Below, in pieces: positions 10,009 through 22,293 of a DNA stretch of 64,000 bases (position 1 is the stretch's first letter; every line of letters starts with the position of its first letter). Both the position numbers and the translations under genes were made by a program. Under the pieces are notes generated by a model, which saw nothing but the letters and a program-made list of their open reading frames with translations, was not told the DNA's origin and searched no databases. The stretch comes from Argentina anserina (taxonomy: Eukaryota > Streptophyta > Magnoliopsida > Rosales > Rosaceae). The DNA is taken from contig NC_065878.1 of assembly GCF_933775445.1 (NCBI RefSeq), forward strand, positions 5,478,001 to 5,542,000, read 5' to 3'.

Positions 10009-10091
10009 TTGGACAGGTAAAAACGATGCCGTTTTCTTTGGACAGGTAAAAACGACGCCGTTTTCTTTGGACAGGTAAAACGACGCCGTTG
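10009..10091 (+). repeat. 29-bp minisatellite, three units
   Basis: The same unit as at 910-962, with starts at 10009, 10038 and 10067, so this copy has one more unit. The first unit has a GACG to GATG change. The unit-number difference is one of the main structural differences between the two gene promoters. Confidence 0.87.
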
Positions 10092-10097
10092 GTGTCT

Positions 10098-11648
10098 CCA
10101 TAAAGACAGTAGGACTAAATTCTCTGAGTAGAAGCCAGAAGATACTTGAACCTTCCATCTAAACCCACAGCAAACAACAGAATCGGATCTTCATCAAATC
10201 TCTGTGAAACCCACAACAAACATCTAAATCCTCCTTCTAAACTAAATTCTCTCAGTAGAAGCCAGAAGATATTAGAACCTTCCATCTAAATACACATCAG
10301 TCACTTTGGTTCACCTTTGGGGTTTAGGGTTAACTGTGAAGCTACGTTTCAAGGTAACCTACTCTTCATTGTTTCAGATTCGCTTGCTTCTGGAAGTAAG
10401 CTTGGGATGGGATGTCTCTCTTTCGATTGTTGTTAATTTTGCTGTTTATGCTTTATAGTTGTGATCATGTTTGTGTTTAGATGAAAATTGTTAGTGATAT
10501 GTATTGGGTCTTTGTAAATTGGTGTTTAAGTATCCTTACAACTATCATATGTGACCAGTAGTTTGAATTTTCGTTAATGAATTTGAACTAGTGTTGGAAA
10601 TGTTGCTCGATCTACTGCTGTGGTTTAGTTTTGATCCTTTTTATCTTGTTAGTTTTCGATTTTATATGGTGAGCTTTGTGTTTCAAGTTCAGGATTTTTT
10701 TTACTTATAGATAGTACTGATGGATTCTCTGGTTTTCAAATCGTCCCAGTGTCTAGTCTTTACTATATGTTACATGTTGCCACTTTATGTTATTTTTGGG
10801 GGCGTTCTTGTTGATGAAAGTTCAGATGTGTATTTTCAGAGGTCTTTGATGTCTTACCCATTTTGTATTCGCTAGACCCGGCTTTAAATTTTGCTACTAA
10901 GATAAAAGTTTGTTTTCAGGGCATCCAATTTCTTTCTGGTAGGTGTATGTTTAACTTTCTAAAATGGAATTTCATCCGCAGAATCAGACAGCATTTGGTG
11001 TAATATTTGCAATAGGTAGACACTATTTTTGGTGTTCATTTTGATGAGCTAGCTGCCACCCTTATTCTCCTTATAAAAAACCTCTATACTGGCTAGCTTT
11101 CTTTTCAGTGGGTATTCATTGTTGTGGTTCTTCTTTTCGAAAACTAGATACTAGCTAACAATTAGGGGTAAGCTGAATGTGCAACATGAATATCAGGAAA
11201 AAAAAAAAAGAGGATCAACTAGTATGTTTCAAATCGTTTCTGTCGCCTTTTTTTTTCTCCCCGCCAGCACATTAATCTTTCATACTGCTTCTTAATAAAG
11301 CTTGGAATGTCCCTCCTTTTAATTTGGTATTTGCTTGATTTACTTTCGTACTTTTGTTCATCTGTCTGTGGTAAATTTTTTCTATTGGTTTTAATGCTTA
11401 GAGTGGATTTCAAGTCAAGTTCAGATTGGTGTTAAAAAAACTGTTAATTGAGATCGGAATCTGTTTATATTTCTAGTTGAGATTGGTGTGTAAAAATCTG
11501 ATGTATATCATGTCTAGAAGACCATTAAGCTGAATTCCATTCATATATGGCTATGACACTATTATGTTAATGTGGAGATGGATTAGTGTTGGGTTTTCTA
11601 CTGACTTTGTGAATGAGCTATTAATCTGTATTGTCCTTGTAGGTTTCA
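10098..11648 (+). promoter_or_regulatory. Leader exon and 5'-UTR intron, copy 2
   Basis: This has the same structure as copy 1. The leader exon ends at 10353, the intron runs 10354-11642, and the ATG is at 11649. The 50-bp direct repeat and the telobox-like motif are retained; here the latter reads GGGGTTTAGGGTT (10319-10331), closer to the canonical form. Splice signals are intact, so this copy looks as transcribable as the other. Confidence 0.6.
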
Positions 11649-13676
11649 ATGGCTGGAAGGAGTGAGATGAGATCTAGTCTTCACGCGCTCAATGCGGTGA
11701 TGTTTGAATGCAACAAGAAACTTGCTAAGAACGACCTTTTGGAGGTGGAAAAGCACCTGGCTAGAACTCCATTTTGGAGTATTATAAAAAAATGCCAGCT
11801 GCTCACCCCGGCACAGTGTCGTAAAAAAGACTCGGATTTTCAGCTGATGATTGGGCTATACAAGGAGGAGGAGAGAGGTTTCCTGTTTCCTAATGGATCT
11901 TTGCATAGGATCAAGGAGCAGCAGGTGGTCGATATCCTCGGGCTGAACCTGGAAGGGGAGATATATAACCTCAGTTCTCACTCCACTAGACCAGGAAACA
12001 ACTTGTTGATCGATGATTGCTTTCCTAATGAGAAGAGTCTGCATGTAGCAGAGGTGAAGTCTGCCCTTACTAATGCTTTGGAGACAGATCCCGTAAATCA
12101 CTATAGGATTGCCTGTCTTATAGTGATGTTTCTGTTTGCGACGTTTCTTTTCTGTGAAACGGGATCCGGTTTGAAGTGGAGTTTAGTTGCAGCATGTACT
12201 GACTTGGAAGAAATGTCAAAATATTCTTGGGGGAAAATGACATTAGAGTATTTGCTTGCTCAGCTAGGCAAGCACGCGAAGGACAAGGACACTAAGGACA
12301 TGGGCACAAAGAGTGAAACCCAGAAGGTCGCTGTATCTGGATGTATGCCCCTAGTCATGGTAAGGACTAGAGATGTGTGAATAATATCAATTTTTTCTAC
12401 TAATCAATTACTTGGTTCTTTCATTGGTTTCAGTATTGGTTGGTAAGGACTAGAAATTTGTGAATAATATCAATTTTTTCAACTAATTAATTACTTGTTT
12501 CTTTCATTGGTTTCAGTATTGGTTGGTAAGGACTAGAACTTTGTGAATAGTATCAATTTTTTCAACTAATTAATTACTTGTTTCTTTCATTGGTTTCAGT
12601 ATTGGTTGGCTGACCAAATACAAATTCAGGATGCTGCTATTGCGAAACATAAAGATCAAACACCAACTTTTGTGAGATGGCAGCTCAACAAGCTGCATTT
12701 AGACAAGCTAACTAATGAGCAGATAGAGGTAAAGAAAGGAAAACAGAAAATCGAATTGACTGTTTAAATTTGTTCTAGTATAACATTGTTGATTCTTTGT
12801 CTAATTAAATGCAGGGAATGTTTCCCCACATAACAGAAGATGTGTCTGAGGTAGACTTTCTAACTCCAACTTTTGGGAATTGGCTCAGTTCTTCGTATGT
12901 TTTTAGTAGCTTTCTGGCTTAAGTTTAGCAACTTTCTTTGCTTGATTTTCGCTAATTGATTCTAGTATCTGTTAGGCTGCACCGCCAGAGAAGAGCTTAG
13001 AAGCAGAGTTGGCAAAGCTGAGTATTGAAACGGTACAAAAAAATGACGAGACCAATCTGGTTGGTGGAGTAGACAACCAGGTATTTTGTTGGCAAAAATA
13101 TATCAAATGTTATCCATTCAGTATCATGTTAATTCAAGGGATAGAAAATCACCTTGGGCTGTGGTGTGATATTTTATGTAGGTCTTGGACAATCTCAGAA
13201 ATAAGATAGAGCATGCTACTGAGGAGTTGAAAGGATTGAATGAAACTATACTGAAGAAAACCATATCCGCCTGCGACAAAACGAAAGAAAATAAGGTAAT
13301 CCTTTCGAAATATGAATCTGGTGCAGGAATGTTTATTTTCCCCTTGTTTTTGGGAACAAAATAGAGAAATATATCCAACGTGATTTTTCTCTGCAGATTG
13401 TTTCACTGGAGCGAGAGAACAAAGTTCTTAAAAAGATGCTCGAAGGAGCTAATCAAGAATTAGAACTTCTGAGGTCAACCCTTGAGGTAATAATTTTATT
13501 TTGTTTTCTTGCTTGGATGTAATTTGCTTTGACTTTTTTTGAATTTGAGGATTCTTTATAATTAATATGTTTGATTTCAGGACGTGAGTAAAGAGAAGGA
13601 ATTCCTAAAGACCCTGGCTGCAACGGCAGAAAGTTGGAAGTTTTGGGATAACAATTTGTATACTGCTATAAGCTAA
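11649..13676 (+). CDS. Uncharacterised plant protein, globular N-terminus and coiled-coil C-terminus, copy 2 (7 exons)
   Basis: This is the duplicate of the gene at 2518-4545, shifted by 9131. Exons are 11649-12359, 12600-12728, 12815-12850, 12976-13080, 13182-13295, 13397-13486 and 13581-13676, and it also encodes 426 residues. Splice sites and reading frame are intact. I found three amino-acid differences from copy 1: Ile218Met, Arg221Lys and Thr426Ser, plus a few silent changes. Introns are about as similar as exons, so the similarity reflects recent duplication and does not by itself show selection. The flanking satellite and transposon debris suggest a heterochromatic setting, but nothing in the sequence says either copy is silent. 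The N-terminal domain assignment carries the same uncertainty as for copy 1. Confidence 0.7.
12360..12608 (+). repeat. Tandem triplication of an 83-bp intron-plus-exon unit, copy 2
   Basis: The same triplication as at 3229-3477, with units starting at 12360, 12443 and 12526. Splice signals of every unit are retained. Its presence in both gene copies shows that it predates the segmental duplication. Confidence 0.9.
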
Positions 13677-14040
13677 TGGAGATCAAAGTTTGAGGGAAGA
13701 AATTGCATTGCATATAAGAGGTGGCTAAGGCAATTCTCTGTTGCTTAAGAATGGTTCTGTAACTGTACTTTTAGCTTTTGGATCATGTATATACTCTTCT
13801 CTTTTTCTTTCCAAACATTTAATTGTCTACCCCTTTTCTTTTCTCAACCATTTTCTCAGGAACACAAAAACATTTAATCAAACTCTGATTCAAGAAATAC
13901 AGAAGTGTATTAGTTTCGTGTATGTATGCTATACCTTAAGCATACAAAAATCGGTGTCTATTACTTTTCAATCAGTACCTTTTAGAAGAATTGCCACCAC
14001 AATAACCAGCAACCGAACAATAGAACCGAAAGAGATCTCG
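13677..14040 (+). other. 3' flank or 3'-UTR of gene copy 2
   Basis: Counterpart of 4546-4909. I see no further gene here. Confidence 0.5.
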
Positions 14041-14184
14041 GCTCTGGTACCAAGTCAAACAGAACCTAGAGACTTGGGAAATAGTTGTGTTGTGTATTAC
14101 TCTTCAGCCTTCACCCACAATAGGGTTGATATACAAGATACAAAGAGACATTAGGAAACTAACTAACTGAGAATATTCCTAACA
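14041..14184 (-). mobile_element. Short LTR remnant with initiator-Met-type primer site, copy 2
   Basis: Duplicate of the remnant at 4910-5057, with a 5-bp indel near the LTR end. The primer-site-like sequence is the complement of 14041-14053. Family A satellite begins about 20 bp to the right, without the second LTR that follows in copy 1. Confidence 0.45.
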
Positions 14185-14203
14185 ATAATACAAATATTAC
14201 AAT

Positions 14204-17200
14204 TTGAGTATCTTTACTATTCCAATTTGTGTATCTTTTCAATTCTCGTTTGAGTATCTTTCTGAACGGCTTTCTGATGCGAGTTTCTTTTGAATTTGAC
14301 AGTGTTTCTAGTATGGACGTGTGTTTCTTCCAAACTGAGTGTCTTTCTATCGTGAGTATTTTTTTAATTCCTATTTGAGTCTCTTTTCAATTCCCGTTTG
14401 AGTATCTTTTTTTGATACTTTTTAATGCGAGTGTCTTTTGATTTCTGACTGTCTTCACAGTGTGCGCGTGTATTTTTTTTAAAGTGAGTATAGTTCTATC
14501 GTGAGTATCTTTTCAATTCCTATTTGAGTATCTCTTCAATTCTCGTTTGAGTATCTTTCTGTGTGGCTTTCTGATGCAAGTTTCTTTTGAATTTGAGAAT
14601 GTTTGCAGTATGGGCGTGTGTTTCGTTCAAAGTGAGTATCTTTCTATCGTGAGTAGCTTTTCAATTCTCATTTAAGTATCTTTTTCTGTGGCTTTCTGAT
14701 GCGATTTTATTTTGAATCTGAGCGTGTTTCCAGTATGAGCGTGTGTTTCTTTCAAAGTGAGTATCTTTTCAGTTCCTATTTGAGTACCTTTATAATTCTC
14801 GTTCAAGTATCTTTTTGTGTGGCTTTCTGAGATGAGGTTCTTTTGAATTTGATAGAGTTACCAGTGTGCGCATGTGTTTCTTTCAAAGAGAGTATCTTTC
14901 TATCGTCACTTTCTTTTCAGTTCTAATTTAAGTATCTTTTCAATTCTCGTTTGAGTATCTTTCTGTATGGTTTTTGATGTGAGGTTCTTTTGAATTTGAC
15001 AGTGTTTCCTGTGTGCGCGTGTGTTTGTTTCAAACAGACTATGTTTCTATCGTGAGTATCTTTACAATTCCTATTTGAATATCTTTTCAAATCTCGTTTG
15101 AGTATCTTTCTGTGATGCTCTCTGATGCGAGTTTCTTTGGAATATGAGAGTGTTTTCACTGTGGGCGAGTGTTTATTTGAAAATGAGTATCTTTCTATCG
15201 TGAGTATATTTTCAATTCCTATTTGAGTATGTTATCAACTCTCGTTTACGTATCTTTTTGTGTGACTTTCTGATGCGAGTTTCTTTTGAATTTGCAAATG
15301 TTTCCAGTATGGGCGTGTATTTCTTTCAAAGTGAGTATCTTTTCATCGTGAATATCTTTTCATTTCCTCTTTAAGTATCTTTTCATTTCTCGTTTGAGTA
15401 TTAATCTGTTCGGCATTCTGAAGCGAGTTTCTGTTGAATTTGAGAGTGTTTCCAATGTGGGCGTGTGTTTCTTTCAAACTTAGTATCTTTTTATCGTGAG
15501 TATCTTTTCAATTCCTATTTGAGTATCTTTTCAATTCTCATTTGAGTATCTTTCTGTACGCCATTTTGATGCGAGTTTCTATTGAATTTGAGAATGTTTC
15601 CAGTGTGGGCGTGTGTCTCTTTCAAACTCAGTATCTTTCTGTCATGAGTATCTTGTCTATTCCTATTTGAGTATCGTTTTCATTCCCGTTTGTGTATCTT
15701 TCTGTGATGCTCTTTGATGTGAGTTTCTTTTGAATTTAAGAGTGTTTTCAGTGTCGGCGTGTGTTTTTTTCAAAATGAGTATCTTTCTATCGTGAGTATC
15801 TTTTCAATTCTTGTTGGATTATCTTTTCAAATCTTGTTTAAGTATCTTTCTGTGATGTACTCAGATGTGAGTTTTTTTTTAAAAAATTTGAGAGTGTTTT
15901 CAGTGTCGGCGTGTGTTTCTTTCAAATTGAGTATCTTTCTATAGTGAGTATCTTTTCAATTCCTATTTGAGTATCATTGCAATTCACATTAGTGTATCTT
16001 TCAGTACGGCTTTCTAATGCGATTTCTTTTGAATTCAGTGAGTGTTTCCAGTGTGAGCATGTGTTTCTTTCAAAATGAGTATCTTTCTATCGTGAGTCTC
16101 TTTTCAATTCCTATTTTGAGTATGTTTCTAATTCTCGTTTGAGTATCGTTCTGTACGTCTTTCTGATGCGAGTTTCTTTAGAATTCTGAGAGTCTGTCAA
16201 GTGTGGGCGTGTGTTTCTTTCAAACTGAGTATCTTTATATCGTGAGTATCTTTTCGATTCTAATATGAGTATGTTTTCAATTCTCGTTTGAATAACTTTT
16301 TGTGATGCTCTCTGATGCGAGTTTTTTTTTTAAATTTAACCGTGTTGCCTGTGTGGGCGTGTGATTCTTTCAAAGTGGGTATCTTTCTATCGTGACTATC
16401 TATTCAATTCCTACTTAAGTATATGTTCAATTCACATTTGAGTATATTTCTGTGTAATTTCTGATGCGAGGTGCTTTTGAATTTGACAGTGTTCAGTGTG
16501 GGCGTGTATTTCTATCAAAGTGACTATCTTTCTATGGTGAGTATCTTATCAATTCCTATTTGAGAATATTTTCAATTCATATTTGAGTACCTTTCTGTGT
16601 GGCTTTTTGATTCGATTTTCTTTTAAATTTGATAGTGTTTCTTGTGTGGGCGTTTGTTTCTTTTAAAGTGAGAATCTTTCTATCGTTACTACCTTTTCAA
16701 TTCCTATTTGAGTATTTTTTCAATTTCCGTTTGAGTATCTTTCTGTGTGGCATTATGATGCGAGTTTCTTTTCAATTCGAGTGTGTTTTCAGTGTGAGAG
16801 TTTGTTTCTTTCAAAGTGAGTATCTTTCAATTCCTATTGGAGTATCTTTTCAATTCACATTTGTGTATCTTTCTGTGTGGCTTTCTAATGCTAGTTTCTT
16901 TTGCATTTGACAATGGTTCCTCTGTGGGCGTGTGATTATTTTAATGTAAGTATGTTTCTATCTTGAGAATCATTTCAATTCATGTTTGAGTATCATTTTG
17001 TGTGGCATTATGATGTGAGTTTCTTTAGAATTCAAAAGGGTTTTCAGTGCGGGCGTGTTTTTCTTTCAAAGTGAGTATCTTTCTATCGTGAGTATCTTTT
17101 CAATTCCTATTTGAGTATCTTTTCCATTCCCGTTTGAGTATCTTTCTGTGATGCTCCCTGATGCTAGTTTTTTTTAATTCAAGAGTGTTTTCAGTGTGGG

Positions 17201-18918
17201 CCTGTGTTTCTGTCAAAGTAAGTATCTTCCTATCGTGAGTATCTTTTTAATTCTTATTTGAGTATCTTTTCCAATCACGTTTGAGTATCTTTCTGTGATG
17301 CTCTCTGATGCGAGCTTCTTTTGAATTTGAGAGTGTTTCCAGCGTGGGCGTTTGTTTCTTTCAAAGTGAGTATATTTCTAGCGTGAATACCTTTTCAATT
17401 CCTATTTGAGTATCTTTTCAACTCTGGTTTGAGTATCTTTCTGTGATGCTCGCTGATGCGAGTTTCTTTTGAATTTGAGAGTGTTTCCAGTGTGGGCGTT
17501 TGTTTCTTTCAAAGTGAGTATCTTTCTATCGTGAGTCTCTTTTCAATTCTCGTTTGAGTATCTTTATATACGGCTTTTTGATGCGAGTTTTTTTTGAATT
17601 CATAAAGTTTTTTCAATTCCTATTTGAGTATCTTTCTGTGATGCTCTCTTATTCGAGTTTTTTTTTAATTTGATAGTGTCTTCTGTGTGGGTATGTGTTT
17701 CTTTCAAAATGAGTATCTTTCTATAGTGTGTATCTTTCCAATTCCTATTTGAGTATCATTTCAATTCATATTAGAGTATCTTTCAGTACGGCTTTCTGAT
17801 ACAAGTTTCTTTTAAATTCAGAGTGTGTTTCTAGTGTGGGCGTGTGTTTCTTTCAAACTGAGTATCTTTCTATCGTGAATATCTTTTCAATTCCTATTTT
17901 GAGTATGTTTCTAATTCTCGTTTGAGTATCGTTCTGTACGGCTTTCTGATGCGAGTTTCTTTTGAATTCTGAGAGTCTGTCCAGTGTGGGCGTGTGGTTC
18001 TTTCAAACTGAGTATCTTTCTATCGTGAGTATCTTTTCGATTCCAATTTGAGTATGTTTTCAATTCTCGTTTGAGTATCTTTTTATACGGCTTTCTGATG
18101 CTATTTTCTTTTGAATTTTGATAGTGTTTCCCGTGTGGGCGTTGTTTCTTTCAAACTGAGTATCTGTTTATCGTGAGTATCTATTCAATTCCAATTTGAG
18201 TATCTCTTTAATTCTCGTTTGAGTATCTTGCTGTATTGCTTTCTGACGCGTTCTTTTGAATTTAAGAGTGTTTCCAGTGTGGCATGTATTATTTCAAACT
18301 GAGTATCTTTCTATCATGAGTATCTTTTCAATTCCTATTTGATTATGTTTTCGATTTTCGTTTGAGTATATTTCAGTACGGCTTTCTGATGCGAGTTTCT
18401 TTTGAATTCTAAGAGTGTTTCCATTGTTGTCGTGTGTTTCTTTCAAACTGAGTATCTTTTTAATTAACATTTGAGTATCTTTCTGTACTGCTTTCTTACG
18501 CGAGGTTCTTTTAAATTTGAGAGTGTTTCCAGTGTGGGCGTGTGTTTTTTCAAAGTGAGTATCTTTCTATCGTGAGTATCTTTTGAATTACTATTCCTAT
18601 ATCTTTTCAATTCTGGTTTAAGTATCTTTCCTGTGGCTTTCTAATGCAAGTTTCTTTACAATTCTGAGAGTGTTTCTAGTGTGGGCGTGTGTTATTTCAA
18701 AGTGAGTATCTTTCTATCGTTAGTATCTTTACCATTCCTATTTGAGTATGTTCTCAATTCTCGTTTAAGTATCTTTTTGTGTGGCTTTGTGATGAGAGTT
18801 TCTTTTGAAATTGAAAATGTTTCTAGTATGGGTGTGTATTTCTTTCAAAGTGAGTATCTTTTGATCGTGAATATCTTTTCAATTCCTATTTGAGTATCTT
18901 TTCATTTCTCGTTTGAGT
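14204..18918 (+). repeat. Satellite array A2 (family A)
   Basis: About 30 diverged head-to-tail units of the same make-up as A1. 14204-15969 is the segmental duplicate of 5651-7409. From about 15451 onward it also matches array A3 from 23672, with indels of one to several units. The last part, about 18700-18918, matches 15190-15399 and so already belongs to another copy of the same block, cut by the Athila-like insertion. Units vary widely; some lose a module. Open frames in the array (for example 16629-16910) are short and not conserved. Confidence 0.93.
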
Positions 18919-20490
18919 TGATGAATGCTGGATGACTCGACATCAATATTTAACCCTGAACACATCATTAGTAGTATAAAGCGAGAGGGTATCGTTCACA
19001 AACCGCGGATCCAGCCAGGGCTTAGGATCAAAATACTTAACACGAATTCATAAAGATATAAATGGTTGATATAAGTTTCGGATTGAATCATAAAAACAGT
19101 AAATAAAACCTAAACTAATATATACATGTGATCAACCAACCAACACATAAACAATCACCAAAACAACTCACATAAGAGAATTCGAACAAGCTTCATGACT
19201 TCTTTTTAGAATCATGCCGAGACTATATATTGAACAACTAAGGATGGATCATGCAATTAGGGTTCTAAGCATTAACCTAAACACATAGACACGTAACACA
19301 TTCGATCAATACCAAGCAGCCATAATCGAAATCTAACATGTTCATCTTCATCATGTAATTCCAAAGCCATGCACATTGAATTCATCAAGTATGTCACTTA
19401 CTTAACCAACAACCATGCAATTCAAAAATCACATATAAAAGAGTAAACATGTTCTTAGCATAAGTCTTTAATCCAACAACCTAAATATCATGCTACAAGC
19501 ATAGTCATAACACTTAGAAATCGAAATTGATCATACATGAACTCGGCAGAAACCAAAACAGAAATTTCATAAAACCAAAACATAATTTCGAATCCTTTAT
19601 ATAAATTGAATCAAGTAGCTATTTCATAGGCAAAATTGAAACAAGATTACATTACACAAATCGCAAGCTTCATCCAAGAACAAGAATAAAACCAAAACTG
19701 AATTTAAACAAGAGTGAATCATGGTTACACTTTATAAATCAAGCAATCCACAAGTGTATAGCCGTGACTTCTATGGATGAAACCTTCTTCACAAGCGTGC
19801 TTGAAGGCTATTGATTGATGAGGAATGATGGGATCGGTTTTAGGATTTCTTGGAAGGATGAAGGATGAATTCGGCAGAGCTATGGCTTGTGTTTGTGTGT
19901 AGGGCTGATGATGATCTGAATGGAGAGGCCGAGCCTCTATATATAGGAGTCTAGGAAGCCTTCTTGCCGTCCCATAAGGAGATAGAAACCAATTGGGAAA
20001 CTGAAATCCTCTTTGTTATGGATTTGATTCATGTACTCCATATCCAACTTGATGTAGGAAACCAAGTCCAATAGGGAGATCACTTAAGGGCTGCTCGCCA
20101 TCATCCTTGGTCCAACTAGGGGTAGCTAGGCCGGCCTCCTCTTCTCCTTCTTCAACTCGAACATGATTTCCTTGTCCAACTAGGAATGCATCTCGGCAAT
20201 TCTTCTTTCTTTCCAAATATTATTTGTCTTTCCTGAAAAGAAATCGTCGATTAAGGAATATGAAAGAATGAAAATAGGAAAGTAGAATCATAGTCGAGTA
20301 AGGAATCCTAGCTCAATAAGGAGTTCTAACACTTAGCACAATTTCATCATCAATTCATTCAAAATTCGAAATAGCTCTCCTTAGAACATAGAAATGACAA
20401 ATATGAACCTAAAACAACTAAATAAGAGGTAACAAAGCATAAGAATAGGGCATATATACATTAAGAACGTCACACTTTGTGCTCCTATCA
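18919..20490 (-). repeat. 3' LTR of the Athila-like element
   Basis: The plus strand begins TGATGAATG and ends CTCCTATCA, so the LTR has TGAT...ATCA termini. It ends next to a purine-rich tract (complement of 20491-20504), as expected for a 3' LTR on the minus strand. A TATATATAG box with flanking GC-richer sequence (complement of about 19937-19946) is a plausible LTR promoter. There is no partner LTR in the window. Confidence 0.85.
19936..19947 (-). promoter_or_regulatory. TATA box of the LTR promoter
   Basis: CTATATATAG near the middle of the LTR. On the element's coding strand it would direct transcription toward the LTR end. Activity is inferred only. Confidence 0.5.
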
Positions 20491-20504
20491 ACAACCCCAC
20501 ACTT
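20491..20504 (-). promoter_or_regulatory. Polypurine tract of the Athila-like element
   Basis: The complement reads AAGTGTGGGGTTGT and abuts the LTR start TGATAGG. Similar AAGTGTGGGG strings occur at 21384-21393 and 22142-22151. Confidence 0.65.
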
Positions 20505-22293
20505 AGACTTTGCTAGTCCCTTAGCAAACACTAAAAAGGAAAATCAAAATATAAAACGAAAACAAAGCAACAATACTAACGACACAACATTCTAATGCCT
20601 TCAACATTTTGTCTCAGAGACCTTCAAACTCATAGCATCAAGAATAACACTTCCATCGAAATAGATAAGATGAATTCAATGGTTAATAAACATGAAATTT
20701 CGTTTAACAAGTAAGACATGGCAGAAACAAAGGTGATATTAAGCTCGACATGTTCAAAACAAGTTCAAATTAAACTCACAATGGATATGCACTCCAAATC
20801 TTTTCTCTCAAGAACATGGCTTATGCTTAAAAGCTTTTCACACACAAGAGTTATGAACATAGTGAAAATCGAAAACCTCATGAAAGATACCAATCATATG
20901 CACAAATGAACCCAAACCATATGCTTACTCATGAAACAAACTCCACAGATCAAGAGCTACTCATTTTAAGAATCATGCGGATCTTTAGATAAGGGACAGG
21001 TTAGGCTCGGCATGGACATATTTTTCAAGGTAAAGGAATGACAAATGTCATCCTCAAGACTTAGCAGAGCAAAGCATCCACCTTATGCCGCCATACTCCA
21101 TAAAACAAGGGCCAAATATCATCATGTTGGACCCATTCTTCACTTTAAACATTGTGAAAACGAACAAAGGCTAAAGTATAACATTATTGAGCCTTCAACA
21201 ATACATCACAACTCCAAATTCACATACATCAATGTCATGCCGTGACATCTTTTCATTCTTTCATTCATTTTTTCCTTTCTTTGCCGTGCATCATGAATCT
21301 TTTCTTTTCCTTTCACACGACATCTTTCAATTTTTTCTCTTTTCATACTCTTTCCACGGCATCACATACATGCAATAGCATAACCCCACACTTGAATCAA
21401 GTCATCACTCCATATTAACATCCAAGAATCGGCTCTGCCAAGCCTTAAAGACAAGGTAGAGATATACCTATACTAAGCAAGGATATAACATGTTGGTAAT
21501 GAAAGAAAAAGCTTAACGTAGGCTCAAAGGGGTTAACACTAAGGTGTCCCAAGCAGGGCTCAAACAGGGATATACGGCTTTTTGGCTTAAGTGGTGGAAA
21601 TCCTAAAAAGATCCAACAATTCTTTTCAAAATCAGAGTATATTATGACATAAAGCTTCGAAAGTTTCACAAAGTAAGTTCTAGCATTATCTAGTTCATTG
21701 CAATTCTATGGCACATGAATTTATCAAAATAGATGTAATGAGGTTATAAAGCCAAGAAACGATAGAATAAACTCTCCAAAAAAAGGCATAAGTATATGGC
21801 TCGAATCTCACATAGGTTACATGAATCAAAACAAGTAAAGAACATGCTCATTCTGTACCTAAGTTTCAAAAGCCTCATCTACTACATGTTCGTACAAAAT
21901 CTACACATCGATTAACCATCAAATAACAATGAAGTTCATTTCAATATCATGATCATCTATCAACCATAAATTCAAAGATCAACTCATCCTAGACAGTCAA
22001 AGGCATACCTAGGACTCAAAACAAAACAAAACAAGTCAAAATCGAAAAACAGAACCAAAATGATACTAAATTCGAAAATCACAACAAAATTTAAACACAT
22101 AAGCATCAAACAATAGAATTCAACGAATGATGTATACCCCACCCCACACTTAAAACTTACATTGCCCTCAATGTACAATATGATAAGCAACGAAAATTAG
22201 AAAGAGATAAGGGATAACAAAATGCAAACACTCGTTGATGGCTCCTTCTTTGGCTTAAGTTTAGAGTCTATAGCCTAGACTATCTCCAAAGCA
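20505..22293 (-). other. Non-coding 3' region of the Athila-like element
   Basis: No long frame or recognisable domain on either strand; an env-like frame is not seen. The minus strand has two additional AAGTGTGGGG motifs (complements of 21384-21393 and 22142-22151), the second following GAGGGCAATGTAAG. Such strings recur downstream of integrase in plant gypsy elements. The short plus-strand frames here have no recognisable content. Confidence 0.6.

Larger units (their letters stand above)
9089..15969 (+). repeat. Segmental duplication, copy 2
   Basis: This is the second copy of the segment that starts at base 1. The offset is 9088 at the left edge and 9131 across the gene, because the (GA)n tract and the 29-bp minisatellite are longer here. 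At about 14203 the sequence jumps from the short LTR remnant straight into satellite that matches 5651 onward, so 5079-5650 of copy 1 has no counterpart. A shared short T-rich sequence at the joint is compatible with a microhomology deletion in copy 2, but an insertion into copy 1 is not excluded. Beyond 15969 the satellite continues here, whereas copy 1 runs into unrelated DNA. Confidence 0.92.

Noticed and set aside
9901..10158. Minus-strand frame of 85 codons with an internal repeat
   Set aside because: The repeat is the translated 29-bp minisatellite; the frame exists only because that array has three units here.
19130..19700. Search for a tRNA or small RNA gene in the AT-rich LTR
   Set aside because: No cloverleaf-like arrangement or internal promoter boxes were apparent.
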